A DNA stretch of 64,000 nucleotides from Sporocytophaga sp. (GTDB taxonomy: Bacteria > Bacteroidota > Bacteroidia > Cytophagales > Cytophagaceae). Positions 1 through 9,334 of the stretch are shown one piece after another. Where the stretch lies: the NCBI GenBank assembly GCA_024707265.1, contig JANQAB010000009.1, forward strand, positions 248,001-312,000, read 5' to 3'. Every line of letters starts with the position of its first letter. Position 1 is the first letter of the stretch. Under the pieces are notes generated by a model. That model was not told the origin of the DNA, ran no database searches, and saw nothing but the letters and a program-made list of their open reading frames with translations. The position numbers and the translations under genes are program-made.

Positions 1-172
1 TGGAGTTAAAATTTGAGGCCACAATCATCACTCCCTGATTATTGGTGGTATTAAGCATTGTACTCACGTCCACTACAAATTGTGCAGGATCAGATGCAAG
101 TTTGTACTGCGCTCTGCATAATAGAGGAACAGCAACAATTAAAAAAATAAGGTAAAATTTAAGCCTCATCAT
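1..172 (-). CDS. Secreted protein of unknown function, N-terminal part only
   Basis: A reading frame starts at the ATG at 172 on the minus strand and runs off the left edge of the window with no stop, giving 57 residues. It begins MMRLKFYLIFLIVAVPLL, a basic start followed by a hydrophobic stretch, and then CRAQ, so a signal peptide cut near residue 22 is likely. The mature part visible (KLASDPAQFVVDVSTM and on) resembles the start of periplasmic or exported proteins of this phylum, but no family can be named from so little. It lies 11 bases downstream of the prmA stop on the same strand and may be in the same transcript. It is partial because of the window edge, not because of damage. Confidence 0.6.
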   Translation of the reverse strand, partial: MMRLKFYLIFLIVAVPLLCRAQYKLASDPAQFVVDVSTMLNTTNNQGVMIVASNFNS

Positions 173-183
173 GGTAATTTCTC

Positions 184-1008
184 TCAGGAATTTTGAAACA
201 CTAAACAAGCCCAGTTATTTTTTTGCAGGCTCTTTTCGAATTTTAAGCCCCTGTCAAGTGCTTCTGATTTAATATCTTCAATGTCTTCTGTATAAAATCC
301 GCTTAAAAGCAGATATCCGGATTTATATAGTGCTAATGCATATAGGTTGATTTCATCCAGTAATACATTCTTGTTAATATTTGCTAGGATTAAATCGTAT
401 TTATTGTTGGCAAGATTCAACTCCGCCATTGTACCCTGCAAACATTTCATATTTATATTATTGATTTCAGCGTTTTCTTTCATATTAGAGAAGGCCCACT
501 CATCAATATCTGTTGCTGTAATTTCTTTAGCTCCAAGCAATCCGGCGAAGATGCCCAATACTCCTGTTCCTGCTCCTGCATCAAGAATTGTTTTCCCCTG
601 ATGATCAAGTCCTAGTTGAGCTTTTATCATCAAAGAAGTAGTTTCATGATGACCTGTTCCAAATGCCATTTTGGGGTTGATCAGGATCTCATACGGAAAA
701 TTCTTGTCAGGGTGATGAAATGCTGCCCTGATGAGCACCTGATCTTCAATTCTGACCGGATCAAAGTTTTTCTCCCATTCTTCATTCCAGTTCTTTTTTT
801 CAAGTTTAGATACAGTATATTCAAGGATATTCTGATATCTGCCCAACACCTCTTTTAATTGCTCTTCCTGAAAAAGGTCATCTAGCACATATGCCTCGAC
901 TCCTTCTTCAGTTTCCTGAAAAGAATCAAAACCTAAAAAATCGAGTTCAGCAATCAGCATATCCTTTATCTCCTCTGATGCCGGAATTATTATTTGAAGA
1001 AAGTCCAA
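184..1008 (-). CDS. prmA: Ribosomal protein L11 methyltransferase
   Basis: PrmA transfers methyl groups from S-adenosylmethionine to amino groups of ribosomal protein L11 in the cytosol. The 274-residue protein has the small N-terminal L11-binding domain (about 1-95) and a class I methyltransferase domain with motif I ILDAGAGTGVLGIF near residue 142, the acidic motif II ATDIDEWAF, and the family signature LILANINKNVL near 207, where NxxPY-like catalytic loops sit in this family. MAFGTGHHETT near 113 is the typical PrmA pre-motif. The start is a TTG at 1008: a stop codon lies three codons upstream and family members begin with residues equivalent to MDFLQ. It follows tpiA on the same strand, with a hairpin between them. 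Family assignment is secure. Confidence 0.94.
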   Translation of the reverse strand: MDFLQIIIPASEEIKDMLIAELDFLGFDSFQETEEGVEAYVLDDLFQEEQLKEVLGRYQNILEYTVSKLEKKNWNEEWEKNFDPVRIEDQVLIRAAFHHPDKNFPYEILINPKMAFGTGHHETTSLMIKAQLGLDHQGKTILDAGAGTGVLGIFAGLLGAKEITATDIDEWAFSNMKENAEINNINMKCLQGTMAELNLANNKYDLILANINKNVLLDEINLYALALYKSGYLLLSGFYTEDIEDIKSEALDRGLKFEKSLQKNNWACLVFQNS

Positions 1009-1047
1009 AATAAACTATTTAAAATACTAAATATTTAAATTATTTAA

Positions 1048-1108
1048 AAAGGCTGGACTACTAATATTCGGAGTTTATAATCCGAGAATACTACCAACCC
1101 AGCCCTTT
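1048..1108 (-). terminator. Hairpin after tpiA
   Basis: AAAGGCTGG (1048-1056) pairs with CCAGCCCTTT (1099-1108) with one bulged base, and an inner TATTCGGA/TCCGAGAATA stem sits between them. The structure lies directly after the true tpiA stop at 1119 and before prmA, so it probably ends or attenuates tpiA transcription. It is less compact than a standard intrinsic terminator. Confidence 0.5.
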
Positions 1109-1118
1109 ATTATTTGTT

Positions 1119-1877
1119 TTAGAATGATTTAACAATATCAACGAAATCTCTAGCTTTTAAGCTTGCTCCCCTATCAAACCACCGTCAACATCCGGGCAGG
1201 CGAAAAGCTCTTTAGCATTGTCAGGCTTACAGCTTCCACCATATAGAATCGTAGTGTCATCTGCAACTTTAGCTCCATACTTGGATTTAATATGGTCCCT
1301 GATGATAGCATGCATTTCCTGAGCCTGAGCTGTAGTAGCTGTAACGCCAGTACCTATTGCCCAGATTGGTTCATATGCAATAACCACTTTTAGAAATTCG
1401 GATTCAGGAAGGTGGAAAAGACTTTCTGTTAATTGGCTTTTAACGAAATCCAGGTGTACACCTTTTTCTCTTTGGCTTAACGTTTCACCACAACAAAATA
1501 TTGGAGTAAGACCATTCTGAAGAGTGATATTTACTTTTTCAGTTAGAAACTGATTCGATTCATTAAAATATTCTCTTCTTTCGCTATGGCCTAAAATTAC
1601 ATATCCAACGCCTACAGACTTTAACATTTCCACCGAAATTTCACCGGTAAAAGCTCCGGAAGCTTTTGAATGACAGTTCTGAGCGCCAAGACTGACTTTG
1701 CTTCCTTCTACTAATTTGCTCACTGCATGAAGCTCAATATAAGGTGGGCATAGAACGATCCCAGCATCAGATTTTACTTCATCTTTAACCATATTAACAA
1801 CTTCTGAAGCAAGCTTTAAACCTTCTTCCAAAGTTTTATTCATTTTCCAGTTTCCAGCAACTATTTTTTTTTCTCAT
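1119..1877 (-). CDS. tpiA: Triosephosphate isomerase, reading frame broken at two homopolymers
   Basis: TIM interconverts dihydroxyacetone phosphate and glyceraldehyde 3-phosphate in glycolysis. The long open frame (1157-1843) encodes the TIM barrel with LGHSERR (catalytic His), AYEPIWAIGTG (catalytic Glu) and the phosphate-binding YGGSCKP and GGLIG loops, but as read it lacks both ends. Upstream, ATG at 1877 opens a frame that would give RKKIVAGNWKM, holding the essential Asn and Lys, if the A run at 1864-1872 (nine) were eight. At the other end, GGLIGEQA-stop becomes GGLIGGASLKARDFVDIV if the G run at 1168-1171 (four) were five, and the frame then ends at 1119. With both corrections the protein is 252 residues, the normal length. 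Sequencing error is the simplest explanation. Transcriptional slippage on A9 could rescue the first site but not the second. Confidence 0.9.
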
Positions 1878-2286
1878 TATCCTTTAGGTATTAAAATTGA
1901 CACAAAAGACAAATTTAAAATAATTGAGAACTAATTTTAATCTTTTTTTGACAGAACAGGGGGCTTGGAGAAAAATTTAAGGAAAAAATTAAAGAAAACA
2001 AAAGAAGAATTAATTAGACTTGAGGACTGATGCGCTACAAATATAGTATCTCCATCTTGTAATTACTCCGATCATATTAAACGAAGATCAACTAGGATAG
2101 CTGAAAACCAAGTAAAAATTTAAATTATTATTAAACTTCCATTTTTTTGCTTTGTAAAGTTTATTCTTATTGAGAAAAGAACTTTACAAAGAAGAAACCT
2201 ATGTAATCCCTTACAAAATTTTTAGTTGCTTGGAAAATAAGTAAAGAATAGCTTAGCTTTACGGTATAATAACCAATTGTTTTATA
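1878..2286. repeat. Intergenic region with a 12-bp inverted repeat
   Basis: No convincing gene lies in these 409 bases between the divergent tpiA and the membrane-protein gene. The one clear structure is CTTTGTAAAGTT (2150-2161) facing AACTTTACAAAG (2180-2191), a perfect 12-bp inverted repeat with an 18-base spacer. It could be an operator or a transcript hairpin in the leader of the 2287 gene. The rest is AT-rich and unremarkable. Confidence 0.5.
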
Positions 2287-4155
2287 ATGAATATTCTAAC
2301 TTCAGGTAAAAAGTCCTTATTTTTAGTTTGCCTCATACAGTGCATTTTAATATTTATTTCTTTTTCGCCAGTCATCTTTCATTCAGACACTCATTCTCTT
2401 ACAGGAAGTTATGATGGAATAAAAAACCTTTTCGTAATTCAATCCTACCTTAATCAGGACTTTTCCCAAGGCTTGTTCAAATACAATGCAATGAATTATC
2501 CCTATGGAGATTATATCTTTTATACAGATAACACACCCTTATTTTCAGTAATTGTAAAATTAATATCCTCAAATATTTATGATATTTCAAATCATGCAAT
2601 TACAATTTTTACAATTTTTTCCCTTTCCGGATTCGTTCTATCAGCGATTCTTACTTACAAAATCCTCTCAGAATTTTCAATAGAAAAGTTTCTGATCATA
2701 ATATTTAGCATAGCTTTACCATGGACTAACCCTCAAACTCTGCGCATTGCCGTCGGACATTTTAACCTTGCTTATTCCTGGATAATTTTGGTTTGTATTT
2801 TACTCCTGATTAAAATTTACAAAAAGATAAATACAGGCCAAAATCCTAACAAATTATTGGTCCTATTGGCAGTGTTCACTATATTGGTAAGCTTTATACA
2901 TGTATATTTCCTGGCAATAGTCCTTGTTCTTTCCGGTACATTTTTTTTTACCTTATTTTGCTATAACTATTTCAAAAAGCTTTCAATAAAGGAGATTGGG
3001 AAAGCAATTATTTTAACTGTTGGTGTTCCTCTTGTTTCTTTCGTTTTTATTACTAAATCAATAGACACATATTTTGATTTAAGAAATGAATCCCCGAGCG
3101 GTTATAACTGGATTGAATGGAAATTTAATGTATCTGCATTGTACAGCAGTTATTCTTTCCTTAAGAATAAATTCATAATTATTAATTTAAAAAATTATAA
3201 TTATGAATCTGTGGCTTATCTGGGGACGACCATTCTTTTCTTCACCCTACTCATAGGCCTGGTCCTAATTTTTATAAAGTCCGAAAGAAAGGAATTATCT
3301 AAAGATATTACAAAAACGCAAAATTTTTATCCTCTTATCCTTTTAACAGTTGGAGCACTTGTCTCCCTCTCAATTTCAATGGGGCCTGATTATCATTTTC
3401 TTAATGATGAATATCGTTTTATAAATTATCTTAATCCATTCTTCTATTTAGAGAAATTCACACAGAAAGTTAAGCAATTCCGTGCACTAGGAAGGTTTAG
3501 CTGGATATTCTTCTGGATATTCAATATTTGGGTATTAATAATCGTGAGCTGGTTTTATCGAAAGTATTCTTATTCAAAATTCATTATTATTCCTTTGCTT
3601 CTTTTAGTTTTTGTAGATGTAAAAGATACTTGTATTTATTATAAAACAACCAATCAGGAAAACTTTCTCAATATGAGAGTTGATTCAGAAGAGAAAAAAA
3701 ATTTGAAAGCATTATTCAGTGCAGTAGATGTAACGAATTATCAAGCTATACTTCCTATTCCCTATTATAACGTTGGAACAGAAGATTATAACACTATTAT
3801 TGATCCGGAAGACGTTTTTTGTCGAAACACTTACCAGGCTTCCCTTTTAACAAACTTGCCCTTGATGTCTGGAAAATTAGGCAGAAGTCCTATCCCATTC
3901 GTAGAGGATATGTTTTCTTTATTTGAAGACAAGCCAGTACCTCAGAGAATGCTCGAAAAGTTTAACTCCAAACCAGTACTTGTTCTGGTAAAAAGATCAT
4001 TTTTCAATGGAGAACAAAATAACTGGCCAAATCCTCCATCAGAAACTTCAAAAAATGTATTTAATAATTCCATTAAATTTATTGAGTATAAACATTGTGT
4101 TAAACTTAATGAAGTTGCCGGCTGGGAGCTTTATCAATGGAATTTAAATAATTAA
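2287..4155 (+). CDS. Polytopic membrane protein, GT-C glycosyltransferase-like, unknown substrate
   Basis: This 622-residue protein has an N-terminal membrane anchor (about 10-30), a long extracytoplasmic loop (about 31-100) with SYDGIKNLFVIQ and NAMNYPYGDY, then roughly nine further hydrophobic segments up to residue 445, and a soluble C-terminal domain of about 175 residues. This layout, with an acidic residue in the first outer loop, is that of GT-C lipid-sugar-dependent glycosyltransferases and related YfhO-like proteins. I infer that class from topology and not from a diagnostic motif. It stands alone on the plus strand, is preceded by a long AT-rich leader with an inverted repeat, and is followed after 160 bases by an IS element. 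A specific function cannot be assigned. Confidence 0.6.
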   Translation: MNILTSGKKSLFLVCLIQCILIFISFSPVIFHSDTHSLTGSYDGIKNLFVIQSYLNQDFSQGLFKYNAMNYPYGDYIFYTDNTPLFSVIVKLISSNIYDISNHAITIFTIFSLSGFVLSAILTYKILSEFSIEKFLIIIFSIALPWTNPQTLRIAVGHFNLAYSWIILVCILLLIKIYKKINTGQNPNKLLVLLAVFTILVSFIHVYFLAIVLVLSGTFFFTLFCYNYFKKLSIKEIGKAIILTVGVPLVSFVFITKSIDTYFDLRNESPSGYNWIEWKFNVSALYSSYSFLKNKFIIINLKNYNYESVAYLGTTILFFTLLIGLVLIFIKSERKELSKDITKTQNFYPLILLTVGALVSLSISMGPDYHFLNDEYRFINYLNPFFYLEKFTQKVKQFRALGRFSWIFFWIFNIWVLIIVSWFYRKYSYSKFIIIPLLLLVFVDVKDTCIYYKTTNQENFLNMRVDSEEKKNLKALFSAVDVTNYQAILPIPYYNVGTEDYNTIIDPEDVFCRNTYQASLLTNLPLMSGKLGRSPIPFVEDMFSLFEDKPVPQRMLEKFNSKPVLVLVKRSFFNGEQNNWPNPPSETSKNVFNNSIKFIEYKHCVKLNEVAGWELYQWNLNN

Positions 4156-4317
4156 ACTACGACCACCAAGGATACCTGAAATTATACTAAAAAAAGTCAT
4201 CCAAAACAGAATTGATCATAATTGTCTTTCGACATTAGCACTTCTTTCTACTATATATAACAAAGAGTTGGTATACTTTCAGATACTTTTGAGTTCCGTC
4301 TCAATGTAATTATAAAT

Positions 4318-5643
4318 CAATGTCGTTTAGTTAAGCTATAATTTTAGGAAGTGCATTCGGTTTTTTGATAAATAATAAGGGGTATAAAAAGCCTTAAATT
4401 CCGTGAAAACATAATTGATAAAATTTATACTTTACTTCATGAAAAGCGATTTGAGAACAATAACAAGTTCAGAAAGAGCAGTTTTACTAGAAATCGAAAA
4501 TTAAATTTTGTCAACTTAATAGTCCTATTAGCGCATCCCATGTTAAAGTCTGTTCAACGAGAACTTGATGACTTCTTTCAGAAGTTGAACGGCGATGAAT
4601 TTCAATTACGTAGCATCACCAAAGGAGCCTTGACTCAGGCTCGTGCCCAATTAAAGTATCAAGCTTTTATAGAACTGGATCAGCCGACCCAGGACGAATT
4701 TTATGAAAATGGAGGAGCTTATGGATGGGATAAATATCGAGTACTGGCAGTAGATGGTTCGACCATAAAACTTCCTTTTCATTCTAGTATTGTTGAAGAG
4801 TTTGGTGTAAATAGCTTTGGCCCAAATGCCGATAGTCCTCAAAGTATGGCTCGGATTTCATTGCTATATGATCCACTTAATTGTATCACTGTGGATGCTC
4901 AGATAGGCGGATATTCTACCAGTGAAGCATCTCTTTGCTATGAACATTTATCCAAAGTCAAGGAGGACGATCTGCTAGTATTTGATCGTTATTATGCATC
5001 TGGTAACTTAATGTGGAGCATTAAAAATAAAAATGCAGATTTCCTTTTTAGGATGAAGGATAATTGGTGGAATGTAGTAGATGAATTCCAAAAGGAAAAA
5101 GCAAAAGATAAAATCATAATCCTTGAAACTGATTATGGTTCTATTAAAGTGCGTTTGATAAAATCTGGCAATAGAGTTTTTTGTACATCAGTTCTGAATA
5201 AGAAAATAAAGCCATCGGATTTTAATGATCTTTACGATAATAGATGGGGAGTTGAAGAAGCTTATAAAACATTGAAAAATTGGTGTGAGATAGAAACTTT
5301 TTCAGGAAAAACTGCCCTGGCAATTAAACAAGACTTTTATTCCAAAATCTTCTTGATGAACCTATCGGCAGCCTTTACGCATCCTGTTGAAGAACAAATA
5401 AAAAAAGAAAAGGAAAATTATAAAGTTAATAGAGTCCAAGCATTAGCCTCAATTTCTCAATTACCTATAGCTCTATTTTTGAAAAAAACAGGTTCAAAAG
5501 CGATTAAAGCATTTGACAATATTGTCTCCAAAACTATTGATATTATTAGGAAGGGGCGGAGAAACCCAAGAAAAATACGACCTAAAAAGAAGCATAGCAT
5601 GAGTTATAAAAAAATATAAGATTTCCTTAACTAAACGACATTG
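4318..5643 (+). mobile_element. Complete IS4-family insertion sequence with 10-bp target duplication
   Basis: Perfect 18-bp terminal inverted repeats, CAATGTCGTTTAGTTAAG at 4318-4335 and its reverse complement at 5626-5643, bound a 1326-bp element carrying one DDE transposase gene. Exactly outside them the ten bases AATTATAAAT occur at 4308-4317 and again at 5644-5653. This is the target-site duplication expected of IS4-type elements and shows simple insertion with little decay since. A relative with closely similar ends lies at 16846-18246. Confidence 0.93.
4540..5619 (+). CDS. IS4-family DDE transposase
   Basis: The 359-residue product has the DDE catalytic core of IS4 transposases: AVDGSTIKLP (first Asp about 72), VFDRYYASGNLMW (second Asp about 149) and the Y-(2)-R-(3)-E-(6)-K signature in YDNRWGVEEAYKTLK (Glu about 239). 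It moves the element bounded by 4318 and 5643. Conserved transposase sequence continues upstream of the ATG at 4540 in the same frame (FTRNRKLNFVNLIVLLAHP) back to about 4375 without any usable start. An in-frame TTG at 4365 in the neighbouring frame would join if the A run at 4386-4390 were one base shorter, so the true start is probably further upstream. Whether the protein is active as read is uncertain. Confidence 0.9.
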   Translation: MLKSVQRELDDFFQKLNGDEFQLRSITKGALTQARAQLKYQAFIELDQPTQDEFYENGGAYGWDKYRVLAVDGSTIKLPFHSSIVEEFGVNSFGPNADSPQSMARISLLYDPLNCITVDAQIGGYSTSEASLCYEHLSKVKEDDLLVFDRYYASGNLMWSIKNKNADFLFRMKDNWWNVVDEFQKEKAKDKIIILETDYGSIKVRLIKSGNRVFCTSVLNKKIKPSDFNDLYDNRWGVEEAYKTLKNWCEIETFSGKTALAIKQDFYSKIFLMNLSAAFTHPVEEQIKKEKENYKVNRVQALASISQLPIALFLKKTGSKAIKAFDNIVSKTIDIIRKGRRNPRKIRPKKKHSMSYKKI

Positions 5644-5653
5644 AATTATAAAT

Positions 5654-6172
5654 AGTAATCTATTGCATTGCGATGACTTTTATTTTCACTCTGGATTTGC
5701 CTTTTTCGGTTCGATTTCGCATAATTTGAATGTGACAGACTTATTGTTTATTTGACAGCTGGATTATGGGTCAAAGTTTATTTCTAACTAAATACTTTAT
5801 TTAAAACGAAATAAGGAGTTCTGGAAACCGAATTGGGACTGAAAAAATCAGCAAAGACGGTATGAAAAATTAAGTTCCACTTAAAACCTATTCACATTTT
5901 CATTCACGCAAAGACCTGGAATATAGCCTGCAAATAAAGATTAAATTTCTGGTGTTTGTCATTAAAGTCTGTATCATTTATAGTCTCCTGTAATTCCGGA
6001 AAACCATTAAAAATTCACATTTCTCTTACATCCTTTCACTTTAATCACTTTTTGCCATACATTTGTAGGATTTTTGAAATTCCGGCCAGGAGTTTTCCAA
6101 ATCCTTTGGAACAATGGTGTTCCCAATTTTACATCGATTCAATATAGTTGTTTATAAAAACGCCCATCATAA
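5654..6172. other. Intergenic region, no gene seen
   Basis: These 519 bases between the IS element and carB hold no reading frame with protein-like composition. They presumably contain the carB promoter. TACATTTG near 6058 resembles the Bacteroidota -7 box TAnnTTTG, but I find no TTTG partner at the right distance, so I do not call a promoter. Confidence 0.5.
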
Positions 6173-8986
6173 ATGCCAAGAGACAATAGCATCAAGACCG
6201 TCTTGATCATAGGTAGCGGTCCAATCATCATCGGACAAGCTTGTGAGTTTGACTATTCCGGATCCCAGGCTTCCAGGTCCCTGAGAGAAGAAGGTATAGA
6301 AGTCGTCCTCATAAATTCTAATCCGGCGACAATCATGACAGATAAGGTCACTGCAGACCATGTTTACCTGAAGCCGCTTGAGAAAAAATCTATTATTGAG
6401 ATTTTAGAAAAACACAAAATTGATGCAGTACTTCCAACAATGGGCGGACAAACTGCACTGAATCTGGCAATTGACTGTGACAAAGCAGGTATCTGGAAAA
6501 AATATAATGTAAGAATTATCGGGGTTGATATAAATGCAATTGAGACCACTGAAGATAGAGAGAAATTCAGGCTTAAAATGCTTGAATTAGGAGTCGGTGT
6601 TTGTAAGGGAGAAACAGCAACCTCCTTCCTTGAAGGAAAAGAAATCGCTCAGGAAATAGGATTTCCACTTGTCATCAGGCCTTCCTTTACGCTTGGTGGA
6701 ACAGGTGGGGGCTTCGTGCACAGACCTGAAGATTTTGATGAAGCGCTTACCAGAGGATTGCATGCCTCACCAATTCATGAGGTTCTTGTTGAACAAAGTA
6801 TCATGGGCTGGAAAGAATATGAGCTTGAACTTTTGAGAGATAACTTAGGCAATGTAATTATCATCTGCTCTATAGAAAACTTTGACCCTATGGGAATTCA
6901 CACCGGAGATTCAATCACTGTAGCTCCGGCAATGACCCTGGCTGATACCACCTACCAGCACCTTAGAGACCTTGCCATCAAAATGATGAATGGTATTGGT
7001 CAGTTTGCCGGCGGATGTAATGTTCAGTTCTCTGTTAATCCAGAAGATGAGTCTGTTATTGCCATTGAGATCAACCCAAGGGTTTCACGTTCATCTGCTC
7101 TTGCTTCAAAAGCTACCGGTTACCCTATCGCCAAAATAGCTGCTAAGCTTGCAATAGGCTATAACCTTGATGAATTAAACAATGCTATCACAAAGACTAC
7201 AAGTGCTTTTTTCGAACCTGCACTTGACTATGTAATCGTCAAAATACCTCGCTGGAACTTCGACAAATTCAAAGGAGCAGACAGACACCTTGGTTTACAG
7301 ATGAAGTCTGTCGGAGAAGCTATGGGTATCGGAAGAAACTTCCAGGAAGCACTTCAGAAGGCTTGTCAGTCTCTTGAAATAAAGAGAAATGGACTTGGAG
7401 CAGATGGCAAAGAGCTTACTAAACAAGATCAAATTCTTGAAAGTCTTGAGCATCCTAGCTGGAACCGAATATTCCATGTACGCGATGCTTTTGCTATGGG
7501 AATTCCGTTTAAAACAATACATAAGCTTACTAAAATAGATCCATGGTTCTTGAATCAGATTGAGGAGCTTGTGGTACTTGAAAAAGAGATCCAAAAACAC
7601 ACAATAGATAATATTTCAAAAGACTTGTTATTTACTGCAAAGAAAAAAGGCTATGCTGACAGACAAATAGCACATCTTTTGAAGTGTCTTGAGAGTGAGG
7701 TTCATAAGAAGAGAATAGATTACAATATCCAAAGAGTGTTTAAAGTAGTAGATACCTGCGCTGCAGAATTTGAGGCGAAAACGCCATACTACTATTCAAC
7801 TTTTGAAGGAGAAAACGAATCGATCCGCTCTGATAAGAAAAAGATCATTGTGCTTGGATCAGGGCCAAACAGGATTGGACAAGGTATCGAGTTTGACTAC
7901 TCATGTGTTCATGGAATTCTTGCCGCCAAAGAAGCTGGCTTCGAAACTATCATGATCAACTGTAATCCAGAAACTGTTTCTACCGATTTTGATATTGCGG
8001 ATAAACTATACTTTGAACCAGTTTTCTGGGAACATTTGTATGATATCATTCAGCATGAAAAACCTGAAGGTGTTATAGTTCAGCTTGGTGGTCAGACTGC
8101 ACTTAAGCTTGCAGAAAAACTAGAGCGTTACGGAATAAAAATCCTGGGAACAAACTATAAATCACTTGATCTTGCTGAAGACAGAGGAAGTTTCTCAACT
8201 CTTCTGAAGGAAAACAATATTCCATACCCTAAATTTGGTGTTATTCAGACTGCTGATGATGCTATTGAACTTAGCAAAGAGTTGGGATTCCCGCTACTTG
8301 TGAGACCTTCCTATGTATTGGGTGGCCAGAGTATGAAAATCGTTATCAACGAGAAAGAACTGGAGCAGCATGTTGTGGATATCCTCAGAGATATTCCTGA
8401 AAACAGAGTACTCCTTGATCATTTTCTTGAAAATGCTTTGGAAGCTGAAGCTGATGCAATATGTGACGGAGAAGATGTTTACATCATTGGAGTAATGGAG
8501 CATATTGAACCTGCTGGAATTCACTCTGGAGATTCTCACTCAGTATTACCTCCATTTAACCTAAGTGAAAATGTAATTAAGCAGATTGAGGATTATACCA
8601 AAAGAATTGCAATTGCGCTGAATACTGTAGGATTAATAAATATTCAGTTTGCTGTAAAAAATGACGTAGTATACGTTATCGAGGCAAATCCAAGAGCATC
8701 AAGGACGGTACCTTTTATTTGCAAAGCTTATGACGAACCATATGTAAATTATGCAGCTAAGGTAATGCTTGGCGTAAATAAGGTTAAAGACTTCAATTTC
8801 AATCCGAAAAAACAGGGATATGCAATTAAAATACCTGTATTTTCATTCAACAAATTCCCAAATGTAAATAAGGAATTAGGTCCGGAAATGAAATCTACCG
8901 GTGAAGCCATCTACTTCATTGATGATCTGCAGGACGACTATTTCTTAAAACTTTATTCTGAAAGGAACTTATACCTCAGCAGGTAG
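6173..8986 (+). CDS. carB: Carbamoyl-phosphate synthase large subunit lacking the MGS-like domain
   Basis: CarB joins bicarbonate, ammonia from the glutaminase subunit CarA and two ATP into carbamoyl phosphate for pyrimidine and arginine synthesis. The 937-residue protein shows both duplicated halves: a pre-ATP-grasp and ATP-grasp module (IGSGPIIIGQACEFDYSG near 14, PSFTLGGTGGG near 175, EINPRVSRSSALASKATGYP near 303), an oligomerisation domain, and a second set (LGSGPNRIGQGIEFDYS near 560, VRPSYVLGGQSMKIV, IEANPRASRTVPF). It ends soon after the second ATP-grasp domain, about 130 residues short of E. coli CarB (1073), so the C-terminal MGS-like domain that binds UMP and ornithine is absent. 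The stop is clean and DUF4834 starts 11 bases later, so this looks natural. carA is not in the window. Confidence 0.95.
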   Translation: MPRDNSIKTVLIIGSGPIIIGQACEFDYSGSQASRSLREEGIEVVLINSNPATIMTDKVTADHVYLKPLEKKSIIEILEKHKIDAVLPTMGGQTALNLAIDCDKAGIWKKYNVRIIGVDINAIETTEDREKFRLKMLELGVGVCKGETATSFLEGKEIAQEIGFPLVIRPSFTLGGTGGGFVHRPEDFDEALTRGLHASPIHEVLVEQSIMGWKEYELELLRDNLGNVIIICSIENFDPMGIHTGDSITVAPAMTLADTTYQHLRDLAIKMMNGIGQFAGGCNVQFSVNPEDESVIAIEINPRVSRSSALASKATGYPIAKIAAKLAIGYNLDELNNAITKTTSAFFEPALDYVIVKIPRWNFDKFKGADRHLGLQMKSVGEAMGIGRNFQEALQKACQSLEIKRNGLGADGKELTKQDQILESLEHPSWNRIFHVRDAFAMGIPFKTIHKLTKIDPWFLNQIEELVVLEKEIQKHTIDNISKDLLFTAKKKGYADRQIAHLLKCLESEVHKKRIDYNIQRVFKVVDTCAAEFEAKTPYYYSTFEGENESIRSDKKKIIVLGSGPNRIGQGIEFDYSCVHGILAAKEAGFETIMINCNPETVSTDFDIADKLYFEPVFWEHLYDIIQHEKPEGVIVQLGGQTALKLAEKLERYGIKILGTNYKSLDLAEDRGSFSTLLKENNIPYPKFGVIQTADDAIELSKELGFPLLVRPSYVLGGQSMKIVINEKELEQHVVDILRDIPENRVLLDHFLENALEAEADAICDGEDVYIIGVMEHIEPAGIHSGDSHSVLPPFNLSENVIKQIEDYTKRIAIALNTVGLINIQFAVKNDVVYVIEANPRASRTVPFICKAYDEPYVNYAAKVMLGVNKVKDFNFNPKKQGYAIKIPVFSFNKFPNVNKELGPEMKSTGEAIYFIDDLQDDYFLKLYSERNLYLSR

Positions 8987-8997
8987 TTTATAGATAT

Positions 8998-9258
8998 ATG
9001 TTATTAAAAGTCTTCATATCCTTAATTCTTATTATTCTGGCAATAAGATGGCTAACAAAGCCCTTATTAAAATTCGCTATTGAGCGGATGGTTAAAAAAA
9101 TGGCTGAACAGCAAGGGTTTAACACAAATAACCAGGAGCCGGTACGCCCCAGAAAAAAAGAAGGGACCATAGACATTGACTATATTCCTAATAATCAGAA
9201 GAAATCAGGAAAATCACCTTCTGAGGGGGAATATGTAGACTATGAGGAAGTAAAGTAA
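8998..9258 (+). CDS. Small membrane-anchored DUF4834 protein
   Basis: This 86-residue protein has one hydrophobic segment at the N-terminus (about 3-28), a basic amphipathic stretch, and a polar, charged tail ending EGEYVDYEEVK. Length and layout fit DUF4834, a small family seen across Bacteroidota whose role is unknown. It starts 11 bases after carB, so the two are probably co-transcribed, but nothing in the sequence ties it to carbamoyl phosphate. A strong hairpin follows at 9293-9334. Confidence 0.75.
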   Translation: MLLKVFISLILIILAIRWLTKPLLKFAIERMVKKMAEQQGFNTNNQEPVRPRKKEGTIDIDYIPNNQKKSGKSPSEGEYVDYEEVK

Positions 9259-9292
9259 AGCTATCCTTTTCAAAATATACTCTGAATTACTA

Positions 9293-9334
9293 AAACACCT
9301 GCCTTTTAATCATTTGATAATCAGGCAGGTGTTT
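9293..9334 (+). terminator. Hairpin after the carB-DUF4834 unit
   Basis: AAACACCTGCC (9293-9303) and GGCAGGTGTTT (9324-9334) form a perfect 11-bp stem with a 20-base loop. There is no long T tract after it, but its place between the DUF4834 stop and the aldolase start fits a terminator. Confidence 0.65.

Noticed and set aside
347..858. Plus-strand frames opposite prmA
   Set aside because: They run antisense to a well-conserved gene and have no protein-like features.
5956..6147. 63-residue frame before carB
   Set aside because: No family resemblance, no start context and irregular composition; probably chance in an AT-rich gap.
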